64,000 bases of DNA from Formicarius rufipectus (taxonomy: Eukaryota; Chordata; Aves; Passeriformes; Formicariidae). The notes beneath the pieces are model-generated. The model did not search any database and was not told the DNA's origin. It saw only the letters and a list, made by a program, of their open reading frames with translations. Made by a program: the position numbers and the translations under genes. Of the stretch, positions 49,248 through 59,642 are shown piece by piece. The stretch spans positions 2,088,949 through 2,152,948 of the forward strand of contig VXAU01002071.1 of the NCBI GenBank assembly GCA_013399695.1, in the 5' to 3' direction. Every line of letters starts with the position of its first letter. The first letter of the stretch is position 1.

Positions 49248-51224
49248 AAGAAAAGAAGTCTCCTGAGGTGGAATGGCCCTTTCCCTGGAGCCGTGGGATG
49301 GTGGATCTGTGCCTTGTATTTCCCATCCCTCTGTTCCCTGGAGTTTGGAAGGGCAGAAGTGCTGGGGCTCCTGTTGCTCCCTTCTGGAGATGGAGTGACC
49401 TCCTGTGCCAGATCAGAAATAGACTTTAAATAATTCATTGAATAAAGTCTAGGATTTCTGTAACTGTCTGTCTGATTCTCCTTGCTCTCTATTATTCCTG
49501 GCTTTCCTACCAGCCCTGTGGAGCACAGTCCCATCCCTCTTGTCCTCACATCTCCATCTCCTCCTTCCACTCCCAGATCATTCCACTTCTCTGAACCTGA
49601 GTTGAATTTTTCCTTTTCCTCTTGAACGAGGGAATTATTTCACCTAATAACACAACCTTGATTTCCCTGTTGGGGTGGGCTTTGCTGTGATCTGAGAGAG
49701 GCAGAGTTCTGCGGCTGGATTCTGCACTGGGAGAAGAACATCAGGAATTTGTTAATATTCCTTAATTCCCAGCACTCTGGTGGTCACAGCCTCATTGCCA
49801 AAAGGGATGGGTTTGCTCCTGCTGTTCAGCTTCAGGCTGGAACAGAATGGAATACATGGTTCCTTGCAAGGCTGCATTCCTATTTTATTTGATGGTCTAA
49901 AATTAGATCAGGAGGAATGTTATTTAATCAGGGCAAAAAAGAAAGAAAGGAGGGATAAACAGGCCTGGGATACGTTCCTGGTTCTCACTGTGTGACGTGT
50001 GAGGTTCCCTGGGAAGGCAGGAACTGCTTGGAAAGCAGCAGGACTGAGTTGTCTGTCCTGCGTGGCACAGGTTTCATTCCTGACACAGAATTCCTGAGTG
50101 GCCTCAGGTGTGCACTCCTGCCTTGGGGAGAGGCACAACTGGAAGTCTTTCTGTCTTCTCTTTAAAAACTGGTACAGACCTGAAGTGATTTATTCCCATC
50201 AAAGCTCTACTGCCTGTCTCACGTGTGGTGAAGTGAGGCCAGATTTCTACCAGGCTAAGCGGGAGTAAAATGCACCTTCCTTCATCCACAAAACCTTGTG
50301 TGAGCTCCAGTTTTCTCCACTGGATGAAACAGTTACTCTGGAATGCTGTGGGGAATTTCCAAGCCATTAGTCATTACCTTTCCCCTTTATTACACTGATT
50401 AAACCCAAAGAGGTACAGGCTTGATGAATAGTGAAGCTCTGGTGGTGGTACCTGCCAGAATATTTCTTGTTCTGTGGCTTAGTTTTTAGACTTAGTTTTT
50501 CTTCTGACAATTATATTTCTTTTGTAATAGAACCTACTAGTTTTGTGGGGATTATAGCATTCCTGGTGGGTGTGTGTACATGGGAGGGAAAGAAGCTGGA
50601 GTCAAACCCGGAGCCCTTTAAGTAACAAAACAAAACCAGCAACACAGAAGTGGAATTGCATTGGAGCTCGTTTAAGCCTCCCTGAAATTTCCATTGTGCA
50701 AGCACTGAAATGCTGTAGTTACTGTGGCACATCTCATTTTCCTTTATTCCCTGGTGGATGTTTCCCTGAGAATTTGGTACAGATGCTGAACAATAAAGCC
50801 TGTTGCAAATTGCTTTCCAACTGCTAGGTAATTACAGCAGATTTTATGCTAAATGTAAAGAATGTACTACTATTTTTTAATAAAGGGAACGTATTTTCTT
50901 ATCTGATGCTTTAATACAGACCCTTTTGTCTTACTTTCCAGCTGAAGGATAGCTTCCAGTCGTTCACACCCAGCTGGAGCTGCTGGCACGCCTGCCTTTC
51001 CATATTCTCCCCCCGAATCTGCATGTTCCAGGGATCAGCTGGAAGTTCACACTCCGTGTGTACTCAGTAAGTATAAATATTTAATACGACTACAGGAGGC
51101 CACGGAGCATGTTTCTATCTGTCCTTGTTACCAAAGCAGACAGAATATTTGGTTTCGGCAGGCTCCAAGGATTAACTCCACATCTTGTCACATTTGTCAG
51201 TGTTTACTAACACGACCAGTGACA
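49248..51224. other. Unique intronic sequence
   Basis: Nothing recognised. Confidence 0.4.
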
Positions 51225-51330
51225 TTCTCATCTCATCCCCCGGGCTGAGCGAGCGCGGAGCTGCTCAGCCCCTCCCGGAGGGGGCTTTGCTGCCTCCCTA
51301 CAGGGCTGAGCCCCCCGCGCTGCAGAGGAG
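51225..51330. other. Short CpG-rich patch
   Basis: About nine CpGs in about 105 bases (CCCCGGGCTGAGCGAGCGCG and following) next to the G-rich minisatellite. Too short to call a CpG island. Confidence 0.4.
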
Positions 51331-51478
51331 CTGCTGAGAGCTCTGCACCCCAAAGAGGAGCAGGGGGATGGGGGCACCCCTGTGCTGGGCAAACACCACC
51401 AGCAGAGTGGGGCTTGGGGAAACCTGCTCCCCAAAACAGTGAGACCTCAGATCCCCAGGTGTGCTGTGCTGTGTGGCT

Positions 51479-51665
51479 CTGGGGCCACCCTCCCACCCTA
51501 ATCTGGCATTGGGGCCACCCTCCCACCCAGCCTGGCACGGGGGCCACCCTCCCACCCTAATCTGGCATTGGGGCCACCCTCCCACCCAGCCTGGCACGGG
51601 GGCCACCCTGCCACCCAGCCTGGCACTGTCACTGAGGCCACCCTGCCAGCCCAGCCTGGCACTGC
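51479..51665. repeat. 29/30-bp minisatellite arranged as dimers
   Basis: Units of GGGGCCACCCTCCCACCC plus either TAATCTGGCATT or AGCCTGGCACG alternate, so the true period is about 59 bases for the first two dimers. Two further degenerate copies follow. The minus (gene-sense) strand of each unit reads GGGTGGGAGGGTGGCCCC, three closely spaced GGG runs. Confidence 0.9.
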
Positions 51666-52309
51666 TCTCTGCCCCTGGTGTCACTGCAAGCTCTGCTGTC
51701 CCATCCCAGTGCCTCGGAGGGAGCTGGGCCAGTCCAGACTGGGAGGACACGGGAGCTGGGAGGGGTCAGGGATGTGCAGGAGCTGCGAGGTGTCTGGAAG
51801 GCAGCAGGGAGTGGGTTCCTGGAGAAAAGGAGCTGCCTGTGTGTCGGTGCACCCAGGCTTGGGCTGGATTGGTGTGAGCAGGGGAAGAGCAATGTGAACG
51901 AGCTCCAGGATTCACTCTTGGGTGTAATTCCCCTCTGCAGGGCTTGCTAATCAACATCTCCTTCCACTAGCAATGCTTTGTAATGCTTTTGGTGGTGAAC
52001 ATCAATGTTTAGGCACAGCAGAGATGACAAAATGTTACAGAGCTTGGCACAAGGCGAGGGGAGGAGGAGGAGGAGGAGGATGCTGGCTTCTGTTACCTGG
52101 AGAGCTCCACTTCCTTGTGGTCCCTCAGGGGGAGAACATCAGGGCGAGCACAGACCCCCAGGCTGGGCAGCACTAACAGGCTGATGTACTAATTGCTGTG
52201 AGGGCACTGGTACATGATTCCTCAAGAAAGCCTGTTCTGGAGCCGTGGAAAAGCAGCATTGGTGCTCTGCTTGGGGGTATTTAATAAAGTCAGGGTGTTG
52301 TTGTCAACC
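51666..52309. other. Intronic sequence
   Basis: GC-rich at left; contains only the (GGA)n tract. No gene recognised. Confidence 0.4.
52061..52080. repeat. (GGA)n microsatellite
   Basis: About seven GGA units on the plus strand. Confidence 0.85.
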
Positions 52310-52463
52310 CTGAGCTCTTGGAAAGCACCTGTGGATCTGATGGGCTGGAGGAAGGGATGTGGTTTCTCTACCATGTGGTTTGGTGGGCAGGGTGGTACTT
52401 GGTCAAAGGGTGGGCTTGGGGACCCTGAAGGGCTTTTCCAACCTGAATGATTCTGTTCTGTGA
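52310..52463 (+). repeat. CR1 LINE terminal fragment (group 2 tail)
   Basis: 'CTCTTGGAAAGCACCTGTGG', then GGTACTTGGTCAAAGGGTGG, then 'CTTTTCCAACCTGAATGATT' and CTGTTCTGTGA. The left boundary is uncertain. Confidence 0.78.
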
Positions 52464-54187
52464 GTTGTGACTTGCTGGTGAAGAGGCAGCTCCAGTGCCC
52501 AGGAGCAGGAGCTGCTGCAGGGCTGGTGGAGTCTCCCCCTTGCTCCCATCATGACATGGGGGGAGCACTTTGCTCCCACCCACTGCTTGGGCTCTGCAGC
52601 ACCAGTGGGGAGGGCTGGGGGCTGCCAGCACCTGCACCTGCAAAGCTGTGCCTGGGATCTATTGTAAACCTGCAGCTGAAATGTATTTTAAACGTGTGTC
52701 AGTCACTGGAATCTAAAAATTGATCTGAGCCCACACGGGGAGCAGGTGCATCAGAGCAGAGCAGCGTGGTGATTAAAGACAGTATTTGAAAGAGTGAAGT
52801 TACTGCATTTTAGACCCTGAACTGATGGGGGGAAATGGGAATCCAAAATCAACCCCAAGACCTGAATTTCTAAACTGCATAGGAATCAAGGAAACCTAAT
52901 GCAAAGATGTTTTCCAAGAGAAGGTGCAAGTGGGGAACAAAATGTTTCACATTTCTGCGAAGGAGGGAAATGGTTCTGGAGAGGCCAGTGAGAGCACTGT
53001 GTGAAGTGATGCTCACAGAGCTCTCAGAAGGAAAAAAGAAAGAAATAAACCAAATTGAAACAAATTATCCTGGCCAGTAGAACAGAATTTGGTGCTCAGT
53101 TCTGTGCACTTGCTTTGACATCCAGTGTGACAGTGGTGAGAGGAAGCGGAGTGTTTCCCGAGTTGCCCAGAACCGTCCAGTGGTGGTTTTAGTCACCTTC
53201 CCATGGTTTCCTGACAAGAAGTGGGCTGGTTTGGGGCTCGTTTCGCAGCTGGGTGAGCTGCTCTTACAAAGAGCTGTGTGCTGCTGAGATCCGTGGCAGC
53301 AGCAGCCCGTGGAGCCAGAGTCTGTCTGCAATAAAAGCCTGTGCTGAGGGAAAACTGCTCTCAGGCCCTCGTGAATATTGTAGTGAGGTTTAAAACGAAT
53401 CTCTGCTGTTGCTGTTTATGACCTTCTTTATCTATTTCCCATTAACTTTTATACGGCTGATTGATGGGAATGCAGAAACGAAGAGGTGCAAACACTGCAG
53501 TGTGATTAGCACGGAGGCTTCGAGCTCCTGTGACTGTGCTGCTCGGATGGAGCAGCAGCAAATCGCTCATCCGGGAGGGACCTTCTCCCTGCAGGTCCCT
53601 GCCCGTGGGACAGCAGCGCTTCCAGAGCCTGGGAATGCCACCGGCCTCCTCCGGGGGGACACGGGGCTCTGGGGGCAGCCAGAGGTGGGACCTGCTCCCG
53701 TGCCTGCTGCTGGCAGGGGCGGCGGGTGAGACTAAATACAACAAGAAGGAAGGAAATAAGATGAGCTGGGATGGCCTGAGCCGAGGGAGAACACTGCTGC
53801 CCTCCCACAGGTGACACCACACCCGCAGCAAATACCCACGAGGCTCAGGAGGCAACAGAAGCCCCATCCAGATGCTTTGTGACTTCCAATAACACTGCTG
53901 AGTGGTTGAAACGTCCAATTTAACATATGGCTAATAAAGTACTAATTAAAACAAATAGGAAACAGTCAACTAATCAAATCTCCCTGTTGCCATGTGGCAA
54001 AATTCCCTGGCAGCCTCTGAGAGGGGAGTCACCCAGGCCGGGGGATCCACAGGGACCCACTGGCTCAGAGGGGGATCAGGGAATTTGGGAGCATCGTTCA
54101 TCTCCTGCTCTCTGTTCCTTTGCTTGCTGGGAGGCTTTACCTCCCCTCACTGTTCTCCCTCGTGTGACTGGCAGGGGAGGCTGGCAA
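52464..54187. other. Intronic sequence with a CpG-richer middle
   Basis: About a dozen CpGs lie at 53510-53730. Open frames there are not conserved families. No repeat recognised. Confidence 0.4.
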
Positions 54188-54254
54188 GTGCCCAGTCCCA
54201 GGTCCCAGTGCCCAGTCCCAGGTCCCAGTGCCCAGTCCCAGGTCCCAGTGCTCA
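54188..54254. repeat. 20-bp tandem repeat, about 3.3 copies
   Basis: The unit CCAGTCCCAGGTCCCAGTGC is repeated exactly three times and then decays (CTCAGCCC). The perfect copies suggest recent amplification. Confidence 0.92.
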
Positions 54255-54424
54255 GCCCTGGCTCCCATCACCCGTTTGCCAGTGGGAAGAGGAGGATGAG
54301 GGAAGCAGATGAAGCATTTGACACTCTGCAGCTGAGGTGTTCTCCTTGCCTACAGCATTTTTCCAGGTGCTTCCACCTGCATCCAGGTACAGAGAGGAAT
54401 GTTAGAGATAAGTTTTGTAAACTG

Positions 54425-54574
54425 TGGACTCTCCATCCCTGGAAGTGCCCAAGGCCAGGTTGGACGGGGCTTGGAGCAACCCGGGCTGGGGGAAGGTGTC
54501 TCTGCCCAGGGCAGGGGGTGGAACAGGATGATTTTTCAGGTCCCTTCCAACCCAAACCATTCTGGGATTCTATA
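54425..54574 (+). repeat. CR1 LINE 3' fragment (group 1 tail)
   Basis: CCATCCCTGGAAGTGCCCAA, 'GGCCAGGTTGGACGGGGCT', 'AAGGTGTCTCTGCCCAGGG' and AACCCAAACCATTCTGGGAT, ending TCTATAAG. Plus orientation. Confidence 0.92.
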
Positions 54575-55089
54575 AGACACCTGCCAGCAGCCTGTTGGGA
54601 GGCAAGTGGACAGTCAGAATCCCAGCAAGCAGAGCTGTTTCCCTGCTGCTGGGGGTGCCAGGCATCCCACCAGAACCAGAGACTTCCAGACGAGAGGAAT
54701 AATCCCAGGGAAGAGCCTGACAGCAGTTCACAGATGAGGATTTGTCTGCTTTCTGTTTCACTTGAGAAATGCTGTGTGTTGATGTGTGTGGCAGGAGAGC
54801 AGTTGGGTTAAGGGTAATTTAAAAGCAGGGAAAAGGCCTTGGAATGATTCAGCAAGAATTAGCTCTGCTCCACACATGGTTTTGATACGACTCCTCAGTG
54901 AGAAAGGCATCATCTCTAGAGCTGAGAGGGGATTTCAGCCTCTCTGCCCCACTACACCTCTGGCATTTCTGTCTACACCACTGGCAGCAGGTCCAGTTAT
55001 TGTGGCTGTGAGATGGCTTTTGGCTATAAAGAACAGTGTTTAATGACACTGAGGAAGTGGAGAGGCAGACACTGATCTCTGCTCTGTGT
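54575..55089. other. Unique intronic sequence between CR1 copies
   Basis: Nothing recognised. Confidence 0.4.
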
Positions 55090-55362
55090 GGGCAGTGAGA
55101 GCACCCAGGGCAGGGCTGGAGCTGTGTCAGGGAGGGTCGAGTGGGATCTCAGGGAAAGGTTCTGCCCCCAGAGGGTGGTGGGCACTGACCAGGCTGCCCA
55201 GGGCAGTGGGCACAGCCCCGAGGCTGCCAGAGCTCCAGGAGGGTTTGGACAATGCTCTGAGGGACAGGGTGGTGTTATTGGGGTGTCTGTGCATGGCCAG
55301 GGGTTGGACTGGATGATCCTTGTGGGTCCCTTCCAGCTCAGGCTATTCTGATATTCTGTGTA
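55090..55362 (+). repeat. CR1 LINE 3' fragment of a third type (CR1-C-like)
   Basis: Differs from the other copies. The landmarks are 'TCAGGGAAAGGTTCTGCCCC', AGAGGGTGGTGGGCACTGAC, 'TTTGGACAATGCTCTGAGGG' and 'GGATGATCCTTGTGGGTCCC', ending CAGGCTATTCTGATATTC. This matches the CR1-C-like tail that ends in 'TGGGTCCCTTCCAACTCAG'. Plus orientation. Confidence 0.85.
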
Positions 55363-57395
55363 GTGTTTTACATATGGAAGTGGTGATAGACTGTCCTACC
55401 GGGAGAGAAGGTTGGTTAATTAAGCTACATCTTAGTCAATGATAGGAATTAAGAACAAAACAGGATGTTTGCCCTCTCTCTTTTATTAACTTACTTCAGC
55501 AGCAGCTGGATGACTCACAACCTTTGCTGAGGCACAGAGAGACTGTGGTCACGTAGGCTCCCGAGCAGGAGAGCCTTGAGCCCAAACCCCCACTCCAACC
55601 CCTGCCTCAGCCCTGTGCCTCGTTTTCTGCATATTTGTACCCCCAACATTTATTTGGGAGTCATTTGCAACAGATGGTTAAAACTGGGGTGATAAGAGAC
55701 AATATAGACAGTAAATCCAGCTGTGAGTCAGGAAAGCTGTGTGTCCCTTCCTAAATTTATGTCTTCCTATGGAAGGGTATCTTTTATCCTCTCTTGAATA
55801 GTACTTTCTAGTTCTGAAATGGAATCACCGTTCATAAAGCAGCTGTAACTGGATTTTTGCAGACCTTTTGCCCTCGTCTTGCTTCAGCTTTAAGTCATGT
55901 CACAGCAAATATGAATGCAATGTGAAATGTGGTGTTAACAGCCCATGGCCATGAGGTGTGGGAAAGGTCATTTTCTATGGGGACGTGAGGTCAGAGGAGC
56001 CCAAAACGTGGATGGTGGGAAAGATGTCTGCAGTGAGACCTCATTACAGACTTTTATTTGGCTTCCTTTTGCAGATGGCTGGTAAGAGACAAAGCTTGAT
56101 ATTCTTCATAAAGTGACAGAATTATAGCAAAACGTAACAAAAGTGACTTAAGTGCCACGGGGAAATGCTGGGCTGGATCCATCAAGGTCCTCAGTGTCCC
56201 AGGCATCATCCAGGAAAGCACTTAAGCACCTGCTTTACTGTAAGCACTGCTTAAATCAATGCTGATTTGCTTTGCTGAGTGGGGACCAGAGTTCAGAGCA
56301 GTGCAGGAGTCAGGCTGTGTGTCCCTGCTTTGCATCTGCACAGTGGGGCACTTCTGCTTTTAAATCCTCTCCTCCTGAACAGGGAGGCTTTTGGAGCAGA
56401 GAGTCATTTCTTGGGAACTACTGCAAACATCCCTAGCAGCCTGGTGTGGAGAAAAGGAGTAAATAATGATGGTGAAAAGAGGGGCTGAACTTGACAGAAA
56501 ACACAATTGATTGTCAAAACTAAGCAAATTACTCATGAGCCCATTCCAGTTATGGCATATCTACAGGTACGTGGGTGTTTGGCCTTTTGCTGCTGCACAG
56601 CCAGTCCTGGGTGATGACAATTTCCCTTCTGGCCTTAAAAGCTGTTAATGAATTCCTGATCCCCCATGGCCCACCTTCTGTTTCTTTACCAGTGCAGTCT
56701 GCCTTGCTTCTCCCACCGGGCATTTAGGGGCCAGCCTTTGGCAAGACATCTGAAATGAATCACTCTCTCCTGTACTCAGCTATAAATGACCCTGCTGGTC
56801 TGCGAGGGATGGATTTTGTAGGGAAGGGACATCTCCACATTGATCTGTTGCTTAGTCTTTGTAAGAACATCGTGCAATCATATAGACATATCTATAGATA
56901 AGCATCACACGCAATTTCCTCCAATGAATGTGAATCCATGGAAGGGTAATTTAGTTGCAATAAATAAGTGTTATCCCCAGGAATGGCCTTGCTGTGGCTG
57001 GACCTGGAGCTTTCACTGGCAGCCAAACCTTAGCTGCTGTATCCTCATCCCAAGTTCCAACAGCAGCCAAATGCTTAAACCTTCCCCATATGGTCTTCAG
57101 GACACAGGTCGGTCCCCAGCGCCTCCTCCTGAGCGGCCAGACGAGCCTGGAGCCCGCAGGACGCCCTGCAGGCAGGACTGTGTCCCAGAGGAGCTGCAGG
57201 AGATTTAATTTGCCTCCCAAGGGTGTGTCTGGGTCCTGGGGGGACCAGCCAGGCTGGTTTCTCCCTTGGGGCAGGGTTGGCACCAGCCGTGCCACCCGGG
57301 GCACCTGATGCAGAGCACGGAGCACAGACATTTCTCCCCCCATCATCCCCCCAAAACCCTTCTGCTGAGAGGAGCTGCCCCTGCCTTGGGCTCCT
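55363..57395. other. Unique intronic sequence
   Basis: Nothing recognised; GC-rich from about 57080. Confidence 0.4.
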
Positions 57396-57512
57396 CACCC
57401 TGGGAGTGTCCCAGGCCAGGTTGGACGGGGCTTGGAGCGACCTGGGCTGGTGGGAGGTGTGGGGGTGGGATGAGCCAATCTTTCAGGTCCCTTCCAACCC
57501 AAACCTGGAGCT
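57396..57512 (+). repeat. CR1 LINE 3' fragment, short (group 1 tail)
   Basis: 'CTGGGAGTGTCCCAGGCCAG', 'GGGCTGGTGGGAGGTGTGG' and 'TTTCAGGTCCCTTCCAACC'. The usual CCCTGCCCATGGCA block is deleted. Plus orientation. Confidence 0.88.
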
Positions 57513-59206
57513 CCAGGACTCCCCGTGCACCAGACATGTGGCAGGGGGCTCTGCGGGGACGTGTGTCCAGAATTGCCTTCTCTCAAGTAGGTGCTGCCGC
57601 TGCTCCCATTTCTGCAGCAGCTCCCAGGTCTGCTCACACCCCACAGAACCTCGGGGCTCCTCAGCAAGCGGCTCACCCCCCTGTGCTGAGCTCAGGGCTC
57701 ACAGGGCATGGACACCACGCCAGGGACAGCCCGAGCCCGTGTGAGCCACCCCAGGACACCCTGCCCGGAGCTGTCTGCACCCACCACTCTCTGCTCGAGC
57801 CTCTGCAGCCCCCCCAGCTCTCCCTGCCCACTGGCAGGACACATCTTCTGGCTCATGGTTTGGTTTTTTCCTACCCTACTTCTGAAGGAAGCCCACACCC
57901 ACTAATTTCTCATCAGCGTTCAGAGCGCTCATAATTGTCCCTCTGAGATTAATTAGCAACCAATGAAGGTTCAGTCATTTTATTCCAATCATTTCAAAGG
58001 CATTTCTGACAGATTCCTCAGCTGGGGTCTAAACTTGGTTTAGAGCTTCTCACTTAGTCCTGCCCCAAAGTGCTGCCGATTTGATCTGTCTGGGAAGTGT
58101 CCACAGTATGTCCACAATGCTTTTCTTTTGCTTTATGCCCCTGGATTACAAACCCACAAACTCTGGAATTTAAAACTCTGGGAGATTTGCAGCTGGTTAC
58201 TAAAACCATTCTTCTTGGTTTTCCCTTTCCCTGCACAAGTTGCTTTAGGAAGAGCCTGGGTGAATGTAAAGGGGCTCTGCCTGTGCATTTGCTCTGCTTT
58301 TCAACCACATAAAAGAAGATAGTTGGGAGTGAAAAAATGCTGGTGAAAGTGCAAACACGTGGCCACAGGACTCCAGACTCATCTCGTGTACTTCTGCAGG
58401 ACTCACTGAGCTCTGGGGCTTGAAGGAAGGATTTGAAGGATGACAATGAGGTCATTTTTTCAGATATTCACAGACTGCTCTTCAATGTTTGATGAGCAGC
58501 ACGGGGCTCTTGATGGAAAATGACTATGGAGTTTTATAGGGTTTTTCAGTTTGCTTTAATTTTCATTTATCCCACGCTCAGAAGGTGTTTGGAGAGCTGA
58601 TGTGGGCCTGCTGAAAGCCTGTCTCCACCAAGGCAAGCCTGCATGACACAAGTCAGACCTTGCCCTGCTCTTCCTGGCAGGGTCTGAAGGGGTGAGGGAC
58701 AACACCCAGCACTGCCAGGAGTGCTGCCAGTGCTCACATCAGCTGGCTTTGGTATCTCCAGGGGAGAGTCCATCTCACACCTTCTCCATGGCTCAGTAAA
58801 AACACCCCTGCATCAGATATTTATGGAACACAAATTAAGGTTCAGGCCCTCAGGTATGGGGCCATGTAACGATGGGTTTCTGGGCCCTGGGCAGGGCTCT
58901 GCTGTGCTGGGAATGTGGTGGCACAGGGGGCTGCTGAGGCCAGGCAGTCCTGGCACGTGGCCCTGCTCACTCCTGCCTTGCCCTCAGAGCCAGCCAGGGG
59001 CATTTATCTCATTTATCTGGCATTTTCAGAACATTCCTCCTTGGGTCCTGCCAGGCACATGAGTGGCTGTGACCAAAGCAGGGGCCAGTCCTGTGGTGAC
59101 TCGAGCTGGGGGTGAACGAGTGAGATGCTTCTCTCTGCTCTGGAATTAAGGCAGAATGGGCAACCCAAGTGGGGGGTTTGGGACCCCCATTTCTTATTGT
59201 AGCAGG
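57513..59206. other. Unique intronic sequence
   Basis: GC-rich to about 57840, then ordinary. Nothing recognised. Confidence 0.4.
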
Positions 59207-59642
59207 ACAGTTTGGGTTGGGAGACACCTTAAAGCTCATCTTGTTCCACCCCCTGCCCCGGGCAGGGACACCTCCCACCAGCCCAGGGTGCTCCAAACCC
59301 ATCCAACCTGGCCCTGGACACTCCCAGGGCTGGGGCAGCCACAGCTGCTCTGCCCACCCTGTGCCAGGGGCTCAGAGGGAAGAATCCCTTCCCAATATCC
59401 CATCTATCCCTGCCCCATGACAGTGGGAAGCCTTTCAGTCCCTCTTGTCCTGTCAGTCCGTGTCCTTGTCCCCGGTGCCTCTCCAGCTTTCCTGGAGCCC
59501 CTTTAGGCTCTGGAAGGGGCTCTGATGTCACCCTGGAGCCTTCCCTTCTCCAGGCTCCACAATCCCAACTCTTTCAGCCTTTCCTCAGAGGAGAGTTTCT
59601 CCATCACTCCGATCATCTTTGTGCCCCTTCTTCTAGCCCACC
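59207..59642 (-). repeat. CR1 LINE fragment, about 435 bp (group 1 tail)
   Basis: Reverse-orientation CR1 from the 3' end ('TTGGGAGACACCTTAAAGC') through CGGGCAGGGACACCTCCCAC, 'TTCCCAATATCCCATCTATC' and CTTCCCTTCTCCAGGCTCCA. It reaches the block read on plus as 'CCGATCATCTTTGTGCCCC'. The minus frame reads KELGLWSLEKGRLQGD, an eroded reverse-transcriptase end. Confidence 0.9.

Noticed and set aside
53927..54811. 294-residue plus-strand open frame
   Set aside because: It spans the 20-bp triplication and a CR1 tail; no domain or conserved composition.
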